64,000 nucleotides of DNA from Lutibacter sp. A80 (GCF_022429645.1 NZ_CP092480.1:3020501-3084500); one strand, 5' to 3'. Positions 1 through 9,426 are shown, counted from the stretch's first letter. Numbers and translations are program-made. The notes: generated from the letters alone by a model not told the origin.

Positions 1-1
1 G

Positions 2-751
2 GAAGGAATTACAATGTCACGACCTAATAGGGTTGGAAGATTAAGACCTAATAGGAGTATTTTTATGGGTGTTCAAATTTTATTTGGTGTGCTTTTATTT
101 GCTGTTGGAGCAAGTGTTAAACTTGTATCGGAATGGTATAAAAATGAAAAACAAAAAGCATTAATTGAGACTCAAAAAATTAATACAGAACTTTCCTTTT
201 TAAAAGCACAAATTAACCCTCATTTTTTATTCAATTCATTAAATAGTATTTATTCATTAGCTAATAAAAAGTCAGATTTTACAACTGATGCAATTATAAC
301 GTTATCTGAATTAATGAGGTATATGTTATACGAGACAGATAGAGAATATGTATCTTTAAAAAAAGAAATTGATTATATAAAAAATTATATAGCACTTCAA
401 AATCTTAGATTAAAAGATTCTAGTGGTGTTAGATTTAATGCCCGAGGTAATTTAGATCACTATATTGAGCCATTATTATTAATTTCATTTATTGAAAATG
501 CGTTTAAATATGGTACAGATTATACGGGTAAAACAAATATTAATATTCAAATTTCTATTGAGGATCAAAAGCTTATTTTAACTAGCACTAATTATATTTC
601 TATAAACGAAAAAAATAAAGATAGCTCTGGAATAGGCCTACAAAATATAAGAGCTAGGTTAAACTTATTATATCCTAATACACATTCTTTAAAAATTAAA
701 GAATCAGAAAAATTATACAGCCTAGAATTAGTACTAAATCTTAAAAAATGA
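2..751 (+). CDS. LytS/YehU-type sensor histidine kinase, C-terminal part (5' end outside window)
   Basis: This is a membrane sensor kinase of the His_kinase (PF06580) family that would phosphorylate the LytTR regulator encoded next. Counting from the ATG at 14, a membrane segment at about residues 17-37 is followed by a coiled linker, the H-box QINPHFLFNSLNS with His70, the N-box IENAFKYG (Glu161/Asn162) and a GIGL box near 206. The frame stays open to the window edge, and such kinases usually have four membrane segments, so the true start probably lies upstream and the ATG at 14 is probably internal. The stop overlaps the regulator start (ATGA), which indicates translational coupling. The stimulus cannot be read from the sequence. 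Confidence 0.85.
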   Translation, partial: EGITMSRPNRVGRLRPNRSIFMGVQILFGVLLFAVGASVKLVSEWYKNEKQKALIETQKINTELSFLKAQINPHFLFNSLNSIYSLANKKSDFTTDAIITLSELMRYMLYETDREYVSLKKEIDYIKNYIALQNLRLKDSSGVRFNARGNLDHYIEPLLLISFIENAFKYGTDYTGKTNINIQISIEDQKLILTSTNYISINEKNKDSSGIGLQNIRARLNLLYPNTHSLKIKESEKLYSLELVLNLKK

Positions 752-1467
752 TGAATTGTTTAATTATAGATGATGAGCCTTTGGCTGTAGAATTGTTAGA
801 AGATTTTGTATCTAAAGTTCCATTTTTAAAGTTAGTTGCTACTTGTTCAAATGGTATTGAAGCAATTTCAGTTGTTAAAGGGAATAATATAGATTTAATT
901 TTTACGGATATTGAAATGCCCGATTTTTCTGGAATTGAATTTATAAAAGCATTAGATGTAAAACCGTTATTTATTTTTACAACTGCGTATTCGCATTATG
1001 CAATTGAAGGTTTTAATTTAAATGCTGTAGATTACTTAGTAAAGCCAATTCCATTTCATAGGTTTTTAACAGCTGTAAATAGAGCTCAGGAAATATTTTT
1101 AATGAAAAATAAAGATACCGTTAAAGTGGTGCAACCAGCTGCTTCTAAAGAAACTCTTGATTTTATTTTTGTTAAAGCCGATTACGAAAACATTAAATTA
1201 AACTTAGATGATATAAAATATATCGAAGGGTTAAAAGATTACATTAAAATATTTTCAAATTCACATAAGCCAATTTTAACCTTAAGTAGTTTTAAAAAAA
1301 TTGAAGAAAAATTACCAGTAAATTTATTTGTTAGAGTGCATAGATCGTATATAGTATCTTTAAAATATATACATTCTGTTCAACGAAATAGAATTTTAAT
1401 TGATGATGTAAGAATTCCTATAGGGAATAATTATAAAGATGATTTTATAAAACGAATAGGAGGGTAA
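748..1467 (+). CDS. LytTR family two-component response regulator
   Basis: This is a 239-residue transcription factor. Its receiver domain covers about residues 3-120, with acidic pocket IIDDE, phospho-acceptor Asp54 in FTDIEMP, and Lys99 in the YLVKP motif. A LytTR DNA-binding domain follows from about residue 137 to the end. It overlaps the kinase gene by 4 nt, and translation may begin at either of two adjacent ATG codons (748 or 751). The pair forms a standard LytS-LytR-type system. Its target genes are unknown, and nothing adjacent looks like an obvious target because the next gene is convergent. Confidence 0.93.
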   Translation: MMNCLIIDDEPLAVELLEDFVSKVPFLKLVATCSNGIEAISVVKGNNIDLIFTDIEMPDFSGIEFIKALDVKPLFIFTTAYSHYAIEGFNLNAVDYLVKPIPFHRFLTAVNRAQEIFLMKNKDTVKVVQPAASKETLDFIFVKADYENIKLNLDDIKYIEGLKDYIKIFSNSHKPILTLSSFKKIEEKLPVNLFVRVHRSYIVSLKYIHSVQRNRILIDDVRIPIGNNYKDDFIKRIGG

Positions 1468-1490
1468 TTTATAAATAACTTTATAAAACT

Positions 1491-1520
1491 TTTTCACTCC
1501 TGTTTTCACAGGAATGAAAA
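1491..1520. terminator. Hairpin between convergent response regulator and der
   Basis: The arms TTTTCA/TGAAAA and TCCTG/CAGGA are separated by one mismatch and close on a short T-rich loop. The hairpin lies between the stop of the response regulator and the stop of der, so it could terminate transcription from both sides. Confidence 0.6.
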
Positions 1521-1543
1521 GTATTTATGATGTTTTAAACAGT

Positions 1544-2845
1544 TTATTTTTGTCTAAAATAAATTATAATTGGTACACCTTCAAAGTCGAATAATTCGCG
1601 TAACTTATTTTCAACAAAGCGTTTGTATGGTTCTCTAATATACTGCGGTAAATTACAGAAAAACACAAATTGAGGTGTTGGTGTTGGTAATTGCATACAG
1701 TATTTAATTTTTACAAACTTGCCTTTATAAGCAGGAGGTGAATATTGTTTAACAATTTCTAACATAGTATCGTTTAGTTTACTAGTTGGAATTCGTTTTT
1801 TTCTATTCTCAAAAACTTCAACAGCTGTTTCAATAGCTTTAAAAATACGTTGTTTTGTTAGAGTACTAATAAAAATAATTGGAACGTCTGTAAACGGTGC
1901 AATTTCACGTCTTACTTGCGCTTCAAAATCGCGCATGGTATTAGTTTCTTTTTCAATAAGATCCCATTTGTTAACTAAAATTATAATTCCTTTTTTGTTT
2001 TTTTCAGCCAACCAAAAAATATTCTCATCTTGCCCTTCAAAACCACGTGTAGCATCTAAAACTAAAATTGCAACATCGCAATGTTCTATAGCTCTAACGG
2101 CTCTCATTACCGTATAAAATTCTAAATCTTCTTTTACTTTAGATTTTTTTCTAATACCAGCAGTATCTACTAGATTAAAATCAAATCCAAAACGGTTGTA
2201 TTTTGTGTCTATAGCATCTCTTGTTGTACCTGCAATGTCTGTAACAACAAATCTATCTTGACCAATTAACGCGTTTATAAATGATGATTTTCCTGCATTT
2301 GGTCTACCAACAACTGCAAATCTTGGTAATTCATCATCTTCTTCAGGTGCATCTTCTAGTTTTTCAGCCAAAGCATCAAGTAATTCGCCAGTTCCACTTC
2401 CGTTAATAGAAGAAATTGTAAAGTAATCTCCTAACCCAAGATTGTAAAACTCTACAGCATCAGCATCTCTCATAGCATTGTCAACTTTGTTAACAGCCAT
2501 TAATATTGGTTTTTTTACTTTACGTAAAATTTTAGCAACCTCACTATCCATAGGTGTTATACCTAGCTCTACATCTACAACAAATACAATAATATCAGCT
2601 TCTTCAATAGCTAACTGTACTTGTTTTCTAATTTCTTCTTCAAAAATATCATCAGAACCCACAGCATAACCACCGGTATCAATTACAGAAAATTCTTTTC
2701 CGTTCCAGTCGCTTTTTCCGTAATGTCTATCACGTGTTACACCACTTACAGAATCTACAATAGCTTCTCTACGTTGTACTAAACGATTAAATAAAGTTGA
2801 TTTTCCAACATTAGGTCTTCCTACAATGGCTACAATATTGCTCAT
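1544..2845 (-). CDS. der: Ribosome biogenesis GTPase Der (EngA)
   Basis: This is an essential GTPase for maturation of the 50S ribosomal subunit. It has the two tandem GTPase domains that define Der, each with a P-loop (GRPNVGKS at residues 9-16 and GRPNAGKS near 180), switch motifs DTGG and DTAG, and NKxD motifs (NKVD, NKWD). The C-terminal KH-like domain ends in [14 protein letters not shown] chose the ATG at 2845 because the protein then begins [12 protein letters not shown] as in the family. An in-frame ATG 12 codons upstream (2881) gives a non-conserved extension. The resulting 433 residues match the usual length. Confidence 0.97.
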   Translation of the reverse strand: MSNIVAIVGRPNVGKSTLFNRLVQRREAIVDSVSGVTRDRHYGKSDWNGKEFSVIDTGGYAVGSDDIFEEEIRKQVQLAIEEADIIVFVVDVELGITPMDSEVAKILRKVKKPILMAVNKVDNAMRDADAVEFYNLGLGDYFTISSINGSGTGELLDALAEKLEDAPEEDDELPRFAVVGRPNAGKSSFINALIGQDRFVVTDIAGTTRDAIDTKYNRFGFDFNLVDTAGIRKKSKVKEDLEFYTVMRAVRAIEHCDVAILVLDATRGFEGQDENIFWLAEKNKKGIIILVNKWDLIEKETNTMRDFEAQVRREIAPFTDVPIIFISTLTKQRIFKAIETAVEVFENRKKRIPTSKLNDTMLEIVKQYSPPAYKGKFVKIKYCMQLPTPTPQFVFFCNLPQYIREPYKRFVENKLRELFDFEGVPIIIYFRQK

Positions 2846-2968
2846 AAAATTCGTATTGAAATTTTTTGCAAAACTAAGCAATTTAAATTTGAAATTTAAA
2901 GTATTATGAATTCAAAATTAGACATTTAATTAATTTTACTATATTTCAAATCTCAACCGACCAAACAT

Positions 2969-3475
2969 ATGGAAGTACAAATAAATAGTGAGATTCATTT
3001 ACGACCTAGATTTAAAATGAATTTTACTGAAAGTCAAGATGTTTTAATTTCAAGATTTAAGAAGGAATTAAATGGTAAAGATTGTAAATATTGTAGTAAA
3101 ATTGTTGATGGACATATAGTAATTGATGTGCCTATTGACGAAAATCATTTTTGGTCACCACAATTAAATATTGAAATTGAAAAAAATGATTCAGAAGAAA
3201 CTATTGTAAAAGGTTTGTTTGGACCAAAACCACAACTTTGGACATTATTTATGTTTTTTCATTTTGCTATGGCCGTTGCTTTTATTGGTTTTTCTATTAT
3301 GGCATACGTGCAATGGACTTTAAAAGAAGATTATTCAACTGCTTTAATAGTAGTAGTTGCATTGCCTATTCTATGGGTTACAATGTATGTTTTAGGAAGA
3401 ATTGGAAGGAGAAAAGGACATAAACAAATGGATGAATTATATAAGTTTATGATGAAAACATTAGAAAAAAATTAG
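2969..3475 (+). CDS. Conserved hypothetical protein with two membrane segments
   Basis: This is a 168-residue protein of unknown function. The first 85 residues or so look soluble and include a CKYC pair near residues 39-42. Two hydrophobic segments follow at about 92-113 and 122-143, then a basic tail (GRIGRRKGHKQ). I recognise the general type as one found next to der in Flavobacteriaceae, but I cannot assign a domain. It is transcribed divergently from der across about 120 bp. Confidence 0.75.
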   Translation: MEVQINSEIHLRPRFKMNFTESQDVLISRFKKELNGKDCKYCSKIVDGHIVIDVPIDENHFWSPQLNIEIEKNDSEETIVKGLFGPKPQLWTLFMFFHFAMAVAFIGFSIMAYVQWTLKEDYSTALIVVVALPILWVTMYVLGRIGRRKGHKQMDELYKFMMKTLEKN

Positions 3476-3553
3476 TTTAAAAGTGTACCTGTTAAATTAA
3501 ATAAGTTGCACTATAACAGCTAAAAGTGTTTTGTTGGTTAGAGCGTATAAATG

Positions 3554-4441
3554 TTATTTGAAATGCTTTTTTAGTTCGGTTGAAATAATAGATTCAGGGG
3601 TGTTTAAGTCCGTTTTGTTAATAAAGCGGATATTTATTCTTTTTGTTTTTTTAAGTAAAACGGTATCCGTTAAATTTAGCAGGTTTGCCACTTCTTTTAC
3701 TGTAGTATTGTTCCCAATAATAGAATCTATTGTAGTTTCAGTTTTATATATTTCTAATTCTATTGGTTTGTTTAAACCCAGTTCTAGTTTATTTATTTCA
3801 AGTATATAATCTGGAGTATTTTTTTTTGTTAATAATGTGGTGTTTAAAAATAATAAAAGCACTGAGAAAACAATTAAATTGTAGAGTCCATGCATTAAAA
3901 CTCCCCAAAAAAAGCCAAGTTTAAGTCTAATATAACCTAATGTAACACCTCCAATAAGTTGTGGTAAAATAATAAACGGAGCTAAAATATAAAAGAGTGT
4001 GTTTGTATTGCTAAAATTAGAAAGGTGCATTAAGCCAAATAAAAGTGCTGCTATATAAAATATTTTTTTAAAATGTTTGTCCCAAAATATTTTTGCTTTA
4101 TTATTTGTAAATGCATCAATAAATTGGAATACAAAATTGCGATCGTAGTTTAAAAATAAACGAAATATGAACTCTTCAATTAACGGTACAATTAAAGCGG
4201 CTAATATTAAAATTAAGTACGCAGGTTTGTTAGAAAAAAGATCTTCTATTGGCTCAGATTTTAATTCAAACAAATAGGTGTCAATAATAGAAGTTATTCC
4301 AGAAGCAATAGTTACCAATATAAAATCTAACAATAAAATAGAAAATAAGATGTTCCATTTTTGCTTTAATGAAAGCGTTTTGTTGAATTTTTCTTGTGGG
4401 TTTTTTAAAAATTTAAAAAAGTTTATCGCAATTTTTTCCAT
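3554..4441 (-). CDS. CPBP family intramembrane metalloprotease
   Basis: This is a 295-residue membrane protein of the CPBP/Rce1-like (Abi, PF02517) family of intramembrane proteases. All three family motifs are present: EExxxR (Glu89, Glu90, Arg94), FxxxH (Phe135-His139) and HxxxN (His184-Asn188), each in a hydrophobic segment. After about residue 205 there is a soluble tail of roughly 90 residues that does not resemble the core family. It lies 46 bp downstream of era on the same strand, so the two are probably co-transcribed. The substrate is unknown. Confidence 0.88.
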   Translation of the reverse strand: MEKIAINFFKFLKNPQEKFNKTLSLKQKWNILFSILLLDFILVTIASGITSIIDTYLFELKSEPIEDLFSNKPAYLILILAALIVPLIEEFIFRLFLNYDRNFVFQFIDAFTNNKAKIFWDKHFKKIFYIAALLFGLMHLSNFSNTNTLFYILAPFIILPQLIGGVTLGYIRLKLGFFWGVLMHGLYNLIVFSVLLLFLNTTLLTKKNTPDYILEINKLELGLNKPIELEIYKTETTIDSIIGNNTTVKEVANLLNLTDTVLLKKTKRINIRFINKTDLNTPESIISTELKKHFK

Positions 4442-4487
4442 TGAGGTTTAAAAAGTTTGAATTTATAATAAGTTTTTTGGCTAAAGC

Positions 4488-5369
4488 TTATTCATTATAT
4501 CCAAAACGCCTTAATTGTTGTTTATTACTTCTCCAGTTTTTATTGACTTTTACATACAATTCTAAATGTATTTTTTTACCAAAAAATTGTTCTAAATCTT
4601 TTCTAGCTTCAGTTCCAACACGTTTTAAAGCAGAGCCTTTATGGCCAATAATTATTCCTTTTTGTGTTTCGCGTTCTACCATTATTACCGAACGAATTTT
4701 AATTATTTTATCACTTTCAAAAAACTCTTCGGTGGCAACTTCAACAGCATACGGAATTTCTTTTTTGTAGTGTAGTAATATTTTTTCACGGATAGCTTCG
4801 TTTATAAAAAAGCGTTCGGGTTTGTCTGTTAATTGATCTTTTGGGTAAAAAGCTGGTGATTCAGGTAGTAATTCAATAATTCTGTTAAATACGCCTTCTA
4901 CATTAAATTTCTCTAAAGCAGAAATTAGAGTTACTTCAGCATTTGGTACTTTTTCTTTCCAATACAATAATTTTTCTTCAACTTGTTCTTGAGACGAGGT
5001 GTCTATTTTATTTATTAATAAAAGTACAGGTATTTTAGAGTTTGTTATTTTATTGAAAAAAGCTTTATCTTTTAAATCTTTTTCACCAATTTCAACCATA
5101 TAAATTAGAACATCAGCATCTTCAAAGGCAGATTTTACAAAATCCATCATAGATTCTTGTAATTCGTAAGCAGGTTTTATAATTCCTGGTGTATCAGAAA
5201 AGAGGATTTGAAAATCGTCACCATTAACAATTCCAAGTATTCTATGTCGAGTTGTTTGTGCTTTAGAGGTGATTATAGATAGTTTTTCACCCACAAGTGC
5301 ATTCATTAACGTTGATTTCCCAACATTTGGATTTCCTATAATATTTACAAAACCGGCTTTATGCTTCAT
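4488..5369 (-). CDS. era: GTPase Era
   Basis: This is a 30S ribosome assembly GTPase that binds 16S rRNA. The N-terminal GTPase domain has P-loop GNPNVGKST (residues 12-20), G3 DTPG near 59 and G4 NKID near 121. The C-terminal KH RNA-binding domain includes GHKGSALKRVGTEARKDLE. At 293 residues the length is normal. Upstream lies the tRNA-fMet gene, transcribed the other way. Confidence 0.97.
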   Translation of the reverse strand: MKHKAGFVNIIGNPNVGKSTLMNALVGEKLSIITSKAQTTRHRILGIVNGDDFQILFSDTPGIIKPAYELQESMMDFVKSAFEDADVLIYMVEIGEKDLKDKAFFNKITNSKIPVLLLINKIDTSSQEQVEEKLLYWKEKVPNAEVTLISALEKFNVEGVFNRIIELLPESPAFYPKDQLTDKPERFFINEAIREKILLHYKKEIPYAVEVATEEFFESDKIIKIRSVIMVERETQKGIIIGHKGSALKRVGTEARKDLEQFFGKKIHLELYVKVNKNWRSNKQQLRRFGYNE

Positions 5370-5425
5370 TTTCAGTGTTTAAGTTGCAAAGGTAAAACTA
5401 AATTAGTTTTTAATTATAAAATGTG

Positions 5426-5455
5426 TTTGTTTTTTTGAAAAAAGATGTATATTTG
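5426..5455 (+). promoter_or_regulatory. Bacteroidetes-type promoter for tRNA-fMet
   Basis: TTTG (5426-5429), an 18-nt spacer and TATATTTG (5448-5455) match the TTTG/TAnnTTTG consensus of Bacteroidetes primary sigma promoters. The -7 element ends 10 bp before the mature tRNA 5' end. Confidence 0.75.
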
Positions 5456-5465
5456 CAGTCCAAAT

Positions 5466-5577
<112 letters not shown>

Positions 5578-5624
5578 CCTAAAATAGGGGTTTCTCAAAT
5601 TTTACTTTTCCAAAATACCTTCAA

Positions 5625-5669
5625 TTAGGCATACAATTAGGTGTACCACTTTTTATTTTAGGTGTACCA
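5625..5669 (+). repeat. Candidate integrase arm-type sites
   Basis: TTAGGTGTACCA occurs twice (5637-5648 and 5658-5669, 21 bp apart, about two helical turns). A related TTAGGCATAC lies at 5625-5634. All sit between attL and the integrase start, where arm-binding sites of such integrases lie. A similar GGCATACCTA lies close to the right end (30314-30323). Confidence 0.45.
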
Positions 5670-5687
5670 TAAATAAAAAATAAAATT

Positions 5688-6896
5688 ATGGAAATTAATA
5701 AATTATCTACACTATTCCTCCTGCAAAAAGTTAGGTTGAATAAACAAGGGAAATGCCCTGTTAGATGTAGAATTACATATTTAAAAAAACGTAGAGAGTT
5801 TTCAGTAGGACTTTTTGTAAACCCTGAACTATGGAATAGCAAAAAGCAGAAAATAGAATCTGTACATAAAGAACATAAATTACTAAACACCCAATTGAGC
5901 CTGATAAAGAATAATCTGAATCAGGCTTTTTTATTGCTCCAAATTAACAAACAAAACTTTGATGTAAATGATATTTTCTTACAGTACAAAGGAGAAAATA
6001 TAACTGATAATAAAACTTTAATGGAAATATTTGATTTACATAATGAAAAGATGAAAAATTTAATTGGTGTGAGTTATGCAAAAAGTACTTTTAGTAAGTT
6101 TATCGAAGCTAAAAAGCACGTTTTATCATTTTTAAAGTTTCAGTACAAAAAGAATGATATTTTGTTATCTACTTTAAAATTGAAGTTTTTAAATGATTTT
6201 GATTATTACTTGAAATCTGAAAAGAATCAAAAGCAGATTACTATAAATAAAAGTATACAGAGATTACGTAAAATAATTAAACTTGCATTAGCAGAAGGAT
6301 ATTTAGTAACTGACCCATTTATACTTTACAAGCCAAAGAGAGTTGTTAAAAACGTGGTATTTCTAAGTACGGAAGAATTGAAAGCATTAGAAAGTCATAA
6401 GTTTGCACAAGCTAGATTACAAGAAGTTAGAGACTGGTTTGTGTTTAGTTGTTATACTGGTTTAGCTTACAATGAAATAAAAAAACTAAGAAAACAGCAT
6501 ATTGTAAAAGGCTTTGATGGTGAATTATGGATTGAGATGAAACGTGAGAAAACACAGAAAAATATTAGTATACCATTATTACCAAAAGCCAGGATTATGA
6601 TTGATAAATATAACGTTGTTAGTTCTAATATGGTATTTGATGTATGCAGCAACCAAAAGTATAATTCATATTTAAAAGAAATAGCTATAGTAGTTGGGAT
6701 TAATAAGAAGTTAAGTACGCATATAGCTAGAAAAACATTTGCATCTACAGTATTATTATACAATGATGTTCCTATTGAGATTGTAAGCGAATTATTAGGG
6801 CATAGCAGTATTAGAGTTACTCAAGAAAGTTATGGAAAAGTAGTTCAAAAGAAAGTTAGTGAGCAAATGTTAAAATTGAATAATAAGTTAAATTAA
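5688..6896 (+). CDS. int: Tyrosine site-specific integrase (CTnDOT-like)
   Basis: This 402-residue recombinase would integrate and excise the element at tRNA-fMet. It has an N-terminal arm-binding domain (about 1-90, with CRITYLKKRREFSVGLFV), a SAM-like core-binding domain (about 105-205) and a C-terminal catalytic domain. Visible catalytic motifs are HIARKTFAS (His-x-x-Arg), LLGHSS and the nucleophile in SYGK. The usual first arginine (TGLR) is replaced by alanine in TGLAYNEI. IntDOT also lacks this arginine, so the enzyme is probably active. It reads inward from attL and ends at a strong terminator. Confidence 0.93.
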   Translation: MEINKLSTLFLLQKVRLNKQGKCPVRCRITYLKKRREFSVGLFVNPELWNSKKQKIESVHKEHKLLNTQLSLIKNNLNQAFLLLQINKQNFDVNDIFLQYKGENITDNKTLMEIFDLHNEKMKNLIGVSYAKSTFSKFIEAKKHVLSFLKFQYKKNDILLSTLKLKFLNDFDYYLKSEKNQKQITINKSIQRLRKIIKLALAEGYLVTDPFILYKPKRVVKNVVFLSTEELKALESHKFAQARLQEVRDWFVFSCYTGLAYNEIKKLRKQHIVKGFDGELWIEMKREKTQKNISIPLLPKARIMIDKYNVVSSNMVFDVCSNQKYNSYLKEIAIVVGINKKLSTHIARKTFASTVLLYNDVPIEIVSELLGHSSIRVTQESYGKVVQKKVSEQMLKLNNKLN

Positions 6897-6950
6897 TTTA
6901 TTAAATTTGAGTTGTAGGTTATTTTTCCTACATCTTTTTCATAGCAATTT

Positions 6951-6979
6951 ACCACCTCCTTTATGGGGGTGGTTTTTTT
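6951..6979 (+). terminator. Terminator of the integrase gene
   Basis: A 9-bp stem ACCACCTCC/GGGGGTGGT (one G-T pair) with a 5-nt loop is followed by seven T. The remaining stretch to 7142 holds nothing else that I recognise. Confidence 0.9.
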
Positions 6980-7142
6980 ATATAATTTAATGTCTAATAC
7001 GGGTTTCCGTAAAGTAATGCTGTATAAATAAATTAATTTTGATAAATGAGTTTTTGTTATTTCAAATGCCTTTAAATCTTATAGGTGTGTAATTATAATA
7101 GCAATGACCTTCAATAATTTTATTTAATCTTAAATTAAAAAA

Positions 7143-7859
7143 ATGAAAAAATTAATTATTTTATTAGCCATTCCATTTATTATAAGTTGTTCATCTACTA
7201 AAACCATAAAATTTTCTCAAAAAGCAGATGATATTGTAACTACCCAATCTTTAAAGGAGTTTTTAATTAATAATAAAACGCCAAAAGTAGTTTTAAGGGT
7301 TCCTAGAAGTACTTATTCAGTAACAGACTCAGAGAAAAATGAAAATATCCAAGTTGAAAATAAAGATTATTTATATGGTGCTATTGAAAATCAATTGCTT
7401 GCCTCTGGATTTATTGTGAGAGATAGACAATTATTTAATCAAATAATTGGAAATGATGAAAACAACATTGATTATAAAAAACTTAAGGAGAAATCTGATA
7501 CTGACCTTATAATTGAATTGACAAAATTAGATACTAAAATAATTTATGAGACTAATAATTACTATGATAAAAAGAATAAATTAAAGGTGGAAAACTATGG
7601 AACACACAAAGAATATGGTGCTTCTGTAGAATTTAAAATTGTTCTAATTAATTCTAATGAATTTGCAGGTGTTTATAAATTCAATTACACCCCTTGTGTA
7701 GATGGATGCATTATTTCAAAATCTTTAAAAGACATTCAAAAAGAAATGAGATTATATAAAAAGAAAGGTGTAACTCCATACGAAGGAGTTGAAAAAAATA
7801 TAATGGAAGATTTTATTAAAAATGCTACTTTTCAGCTTGTAACTGAAATGCGTAAATAA
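7143..7859 (+). CDS. Putative lipoprotein of unknown function
   Basis: This is a 238-residue protein with a lipoprotein signal peptide: MKKLIILLAIPFIISC, with the lipobox Cys at residue 16. The mature part is hydrophilic and mixed alpha/beta in appearance, and contains a CVDGC pair near residue 184. I do not recognise a family. It is monocistronic, separated from the integrase by a terminator and from the convergent XRE gene by a hairpin repeat. Being exported and element-borne it could act at the cell surface, for example in exclusion or immunity, but that is speculation. Confidence 0.75.
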   Translation: MKKLIILLAIPFIISCSSTKTIKFSQKADDIVTTQSLKEFLINNKTPKVVLRVPRSTYSVTDSEKNENIQVENKDYLYGAIENQLLASGFIVRDRQLFNQIIGNDENNIDYKKLKEKSDTDLIIELTKLDTKIIYETNNYYDKKNKLKVENYGTHKEYGASVEFKIVLINSNEFAGVYKFNYTPCVDGCIISKSLKDIQKEMRLYKKKGVTPYEGVEKNIMEDFIKNATFQLVTEMRK

Positions 7860-7945
7860 CTTATAATACAAAACTATTTAAATACTAAAATTTCTAAAGA
7901 AGATTTATTTAAGTAATAAATTTTAGCATTTAAGAATAATAGTTA

Positions 7946-7992
7946 TAAAAAACTTGGCATCTTGGAAACTGTCATAATGCCAAGTTTTTATT
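7946..7992. repeat. Hairpin repeat copy 1 (bidirectional terminator)
   Basis: The inverted repeat AACTTGGCAT (7951-7960)/ATGCCAAGTT (7977-7986) is perfect over 10 bp. Flanking A and T runs extend it to 13 bp. It lies between convergent genes, so it can terminate both. Related copies lie at 10350-10395 and 22211-22252. Confidence 0.7.
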
Positions 7993-8010
7993 ACATAAAT
8001 TAATTGTGGT

Positions 8011-8241
8011 TTAAAAATCAAAAAGGTCTTTTAGTTCAACTTCTAATGCAGTACTCAAAATAACCATAGTTTTTAAGGTTGTGTTTGTTCTCCCATTTTC
8101 AATTCTGGAGATACTCGTTTTCTCTAAATTACAATAGGAAGCTAAATCTAATTGCGACATACCTTTTGTGTGTCTAATTTTCTTTAACTGTAAACCAAAC
8201 TTTTTTTGATACTCAACAATATTTTCTGAAGCTGTTGACAT
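8011..8241 (-). CDS. XRE family transcriptional regulator
   Basis: This small DNA-binding protein (76 residues) consists almost wholly of an HTH_3/Cro-C1 domain, with LKKIRHTKGMSQLDLASYCNLEKTS and ISRIENGRTN. It is divergent from the unknown block at 8334-10339, which it probably controls. I chose the ATG at 8241. A TTG three codons upstream (8250) is also possible. The start codon lies inside a 16-bp palindrome, which suggests autorepression. Confidence 0.88.
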   Translation of the reverse strand: MSTASENIVEYQKKFGLQLKKIRHTKGMSQLDLASYCNLEKTSISRIENGRTNTTLKTMVILSTALEVELKDLFDF

Positions 8242-8250
8242 TAATGTCAA
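8235..8250. promoter_or_regulatory. Palindromic operator candidate for the XRE regulator
   Basis: TTGACATTAATGTCAA is a perfect 16-bp palindrome covering the XRE start codon. The half-site TGTCAATA recurs at 8289-8296, next to the 10-bp palindrome ACATATATGT at 8281-8290. Both lie in the divergent intergenic region. Confidence 0.55.
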
Positions 8251-8333
8251 TATTACTTCTTAAATTAGCGTGTAGAGTAAACATATATGTCAATAATAAA
8301 TAAAAAAATTTAACCTAAAACCAAAAGAATGTT

Positions 8334-8675
8334 ATGAAATACGATGATTTTTATCAAACTTATTATGAGCAATATTTACGTGAATTTGGTGAACGTAAAG
8401 TTCGAAAAGTTACTACTATTATTAATAACTCAAAGCATACAAGAAATCTACTAAACCAATGTTTTTTGAAAAAGATTTCACCTAATGCAACAGATTTAAG
8501 GCAAAATGTTTTAAGTAATTTTAAGTTAGCTTTTGCTAATAAGGCTACAGAAATATTTGCTATGTCATTATTGTTAAAGAAATTTAATGATGAAGTTAAC
8601 ATTGATGACTGCATTATTTCACAAGGACAAGTGATACAGGTTTTTAGTGAGTTCAATAGTACATTTAAATATTAG
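8334..8675 (+). CDS. Hypothetical protein
   Basis: This is a 113-residue soluble, probably all-helical basic protein of no family that I recognise. It is the first gene of a four-gene block transcribed away from the XRE regulator. The next start follows 4 nt after its stop, so the block is very likely one operon. Confidence 0.65.
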   Translation: MKYDDFYQTYYEQYLREFGERKVRKVTTIINNSKHTRNLLNQCFLKKISPNATDLRQNVLSNFKLAFANKATEIFAMSLLLKKFNDEVNIDDCIISQGQVIQVFSEFNSTFKY

Positions 8676-8679
8676 ACTT

Positions 8680-9426
8680 ATGGATACTTTAAAAGTAATA
8701 TTAATTGTTTTTTTAACAGTAATTATTACGGTTTTTATATTAGGACAACTAATAGGTGTTGATGCTGGTGCATTTACAATTGTTATTGCTTTAGCAATTT
8801 TACTTTCAGTATTTATAGGTGTAGCTTATTTCGTTATGTACTCTACACATAAAGCAGAGGATAAAATAAAAGCACTTAAAGAAACAAGAAAATTAAATAA
8901 GAAAGAGTTATGGAAGGATGTAGATAAACTTAAAGAAGAATCAAAAAATAATACAATAGAATCTGAGAATACAATAATTTGGAAGGATGTAATCAAATTT
9001 GAAGGAACTCCTGAAAAAATGAAAGATGTAATAAAGGATTTTTTTGTCGCAGATAATATTGATTTTTATAAATACGCTGAAAATGAGAAAGCTAATGAAT
9101 TGAGTAAAGGAAGAGGTTTGTCAGGTTGGGAAATGTTTAATAGGTTGTCAGCAGAGCCAAAGCCAGATATAAATTGCACACCTACATTTAGAAAACATTT
9201 TGCCGATGATTTTTTAAAACGTAGCCCTTCAGTTCCAGAATGGTTTTATATAGCATATCCAGATGTTGAGGTATGGATTCATAAAAGAGCAAAAATTGTA
9301 GAATCAGAAATTATATCTAACCCTGGCAAGTATTTAACAAATGGTATGCCTAATAATAATGCCCTTCGTCTTATTATTGAAAAGTATAAAACAATAGTAA
9401 ATCTAAAATTAGAATGCGAGGTTTAA
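8680..9426 (+). CDS. Hypothetical protein with two N-terminal membrane segments
   Basis: This is a 248-residue protein when read from the ATG at 8680. A GTG at 8647 is also in frame but would overlap the previous gene. Two hydrophobic segments (about residues 3-25 and 32-58) are followed by a charged helical stretch (about 60-100) and a soluble C-terminal region with several Trp residues. This is the layout of a membrane-anchored cytoplasmic sensor or effector. I do not recognise the soluble region. Confidence 0.7.
   Translation: MDTLKVILIVFLTVIITVFILGQLIGVDAGAFTIVIALAILLSVFIGVAYFVMYSTHKAEDKIKALKETRKLNKKELWKDVDKLKEESKNNTIESENTIIWKDVIKFEGTPEKMKDVIKDFFVADNIDFYKYAENEKANELSKGRGLSGWEMFNRLSAEPKPDINCTPTFRKHFADDFLKRSPSVPEWFYIAYPDVEVWIHKRAKIVESEIISNPGKYLTNGMPNNNALRLIIEKYKTIVNLKLECEV

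Noticed and set aside
14..751. ATG at 14 as the true start of the sensor kinase
   Set aside because: The frame is open to the window edge, only one membrane segment would remain, and the residues before the ATG read as a normal continuation. The gene is treated as 5'-truncated.
3531..3809. Plus-strand open frame opposite the CPBP protease gene
   Set aside because: It lies wholly on the strand opposite a well-supported gene and has no recognisable protein pattern. The same reasoning removed the other long antisense frames in der, era, hsdM, hsdR, the antiporter and the GH2 gene.
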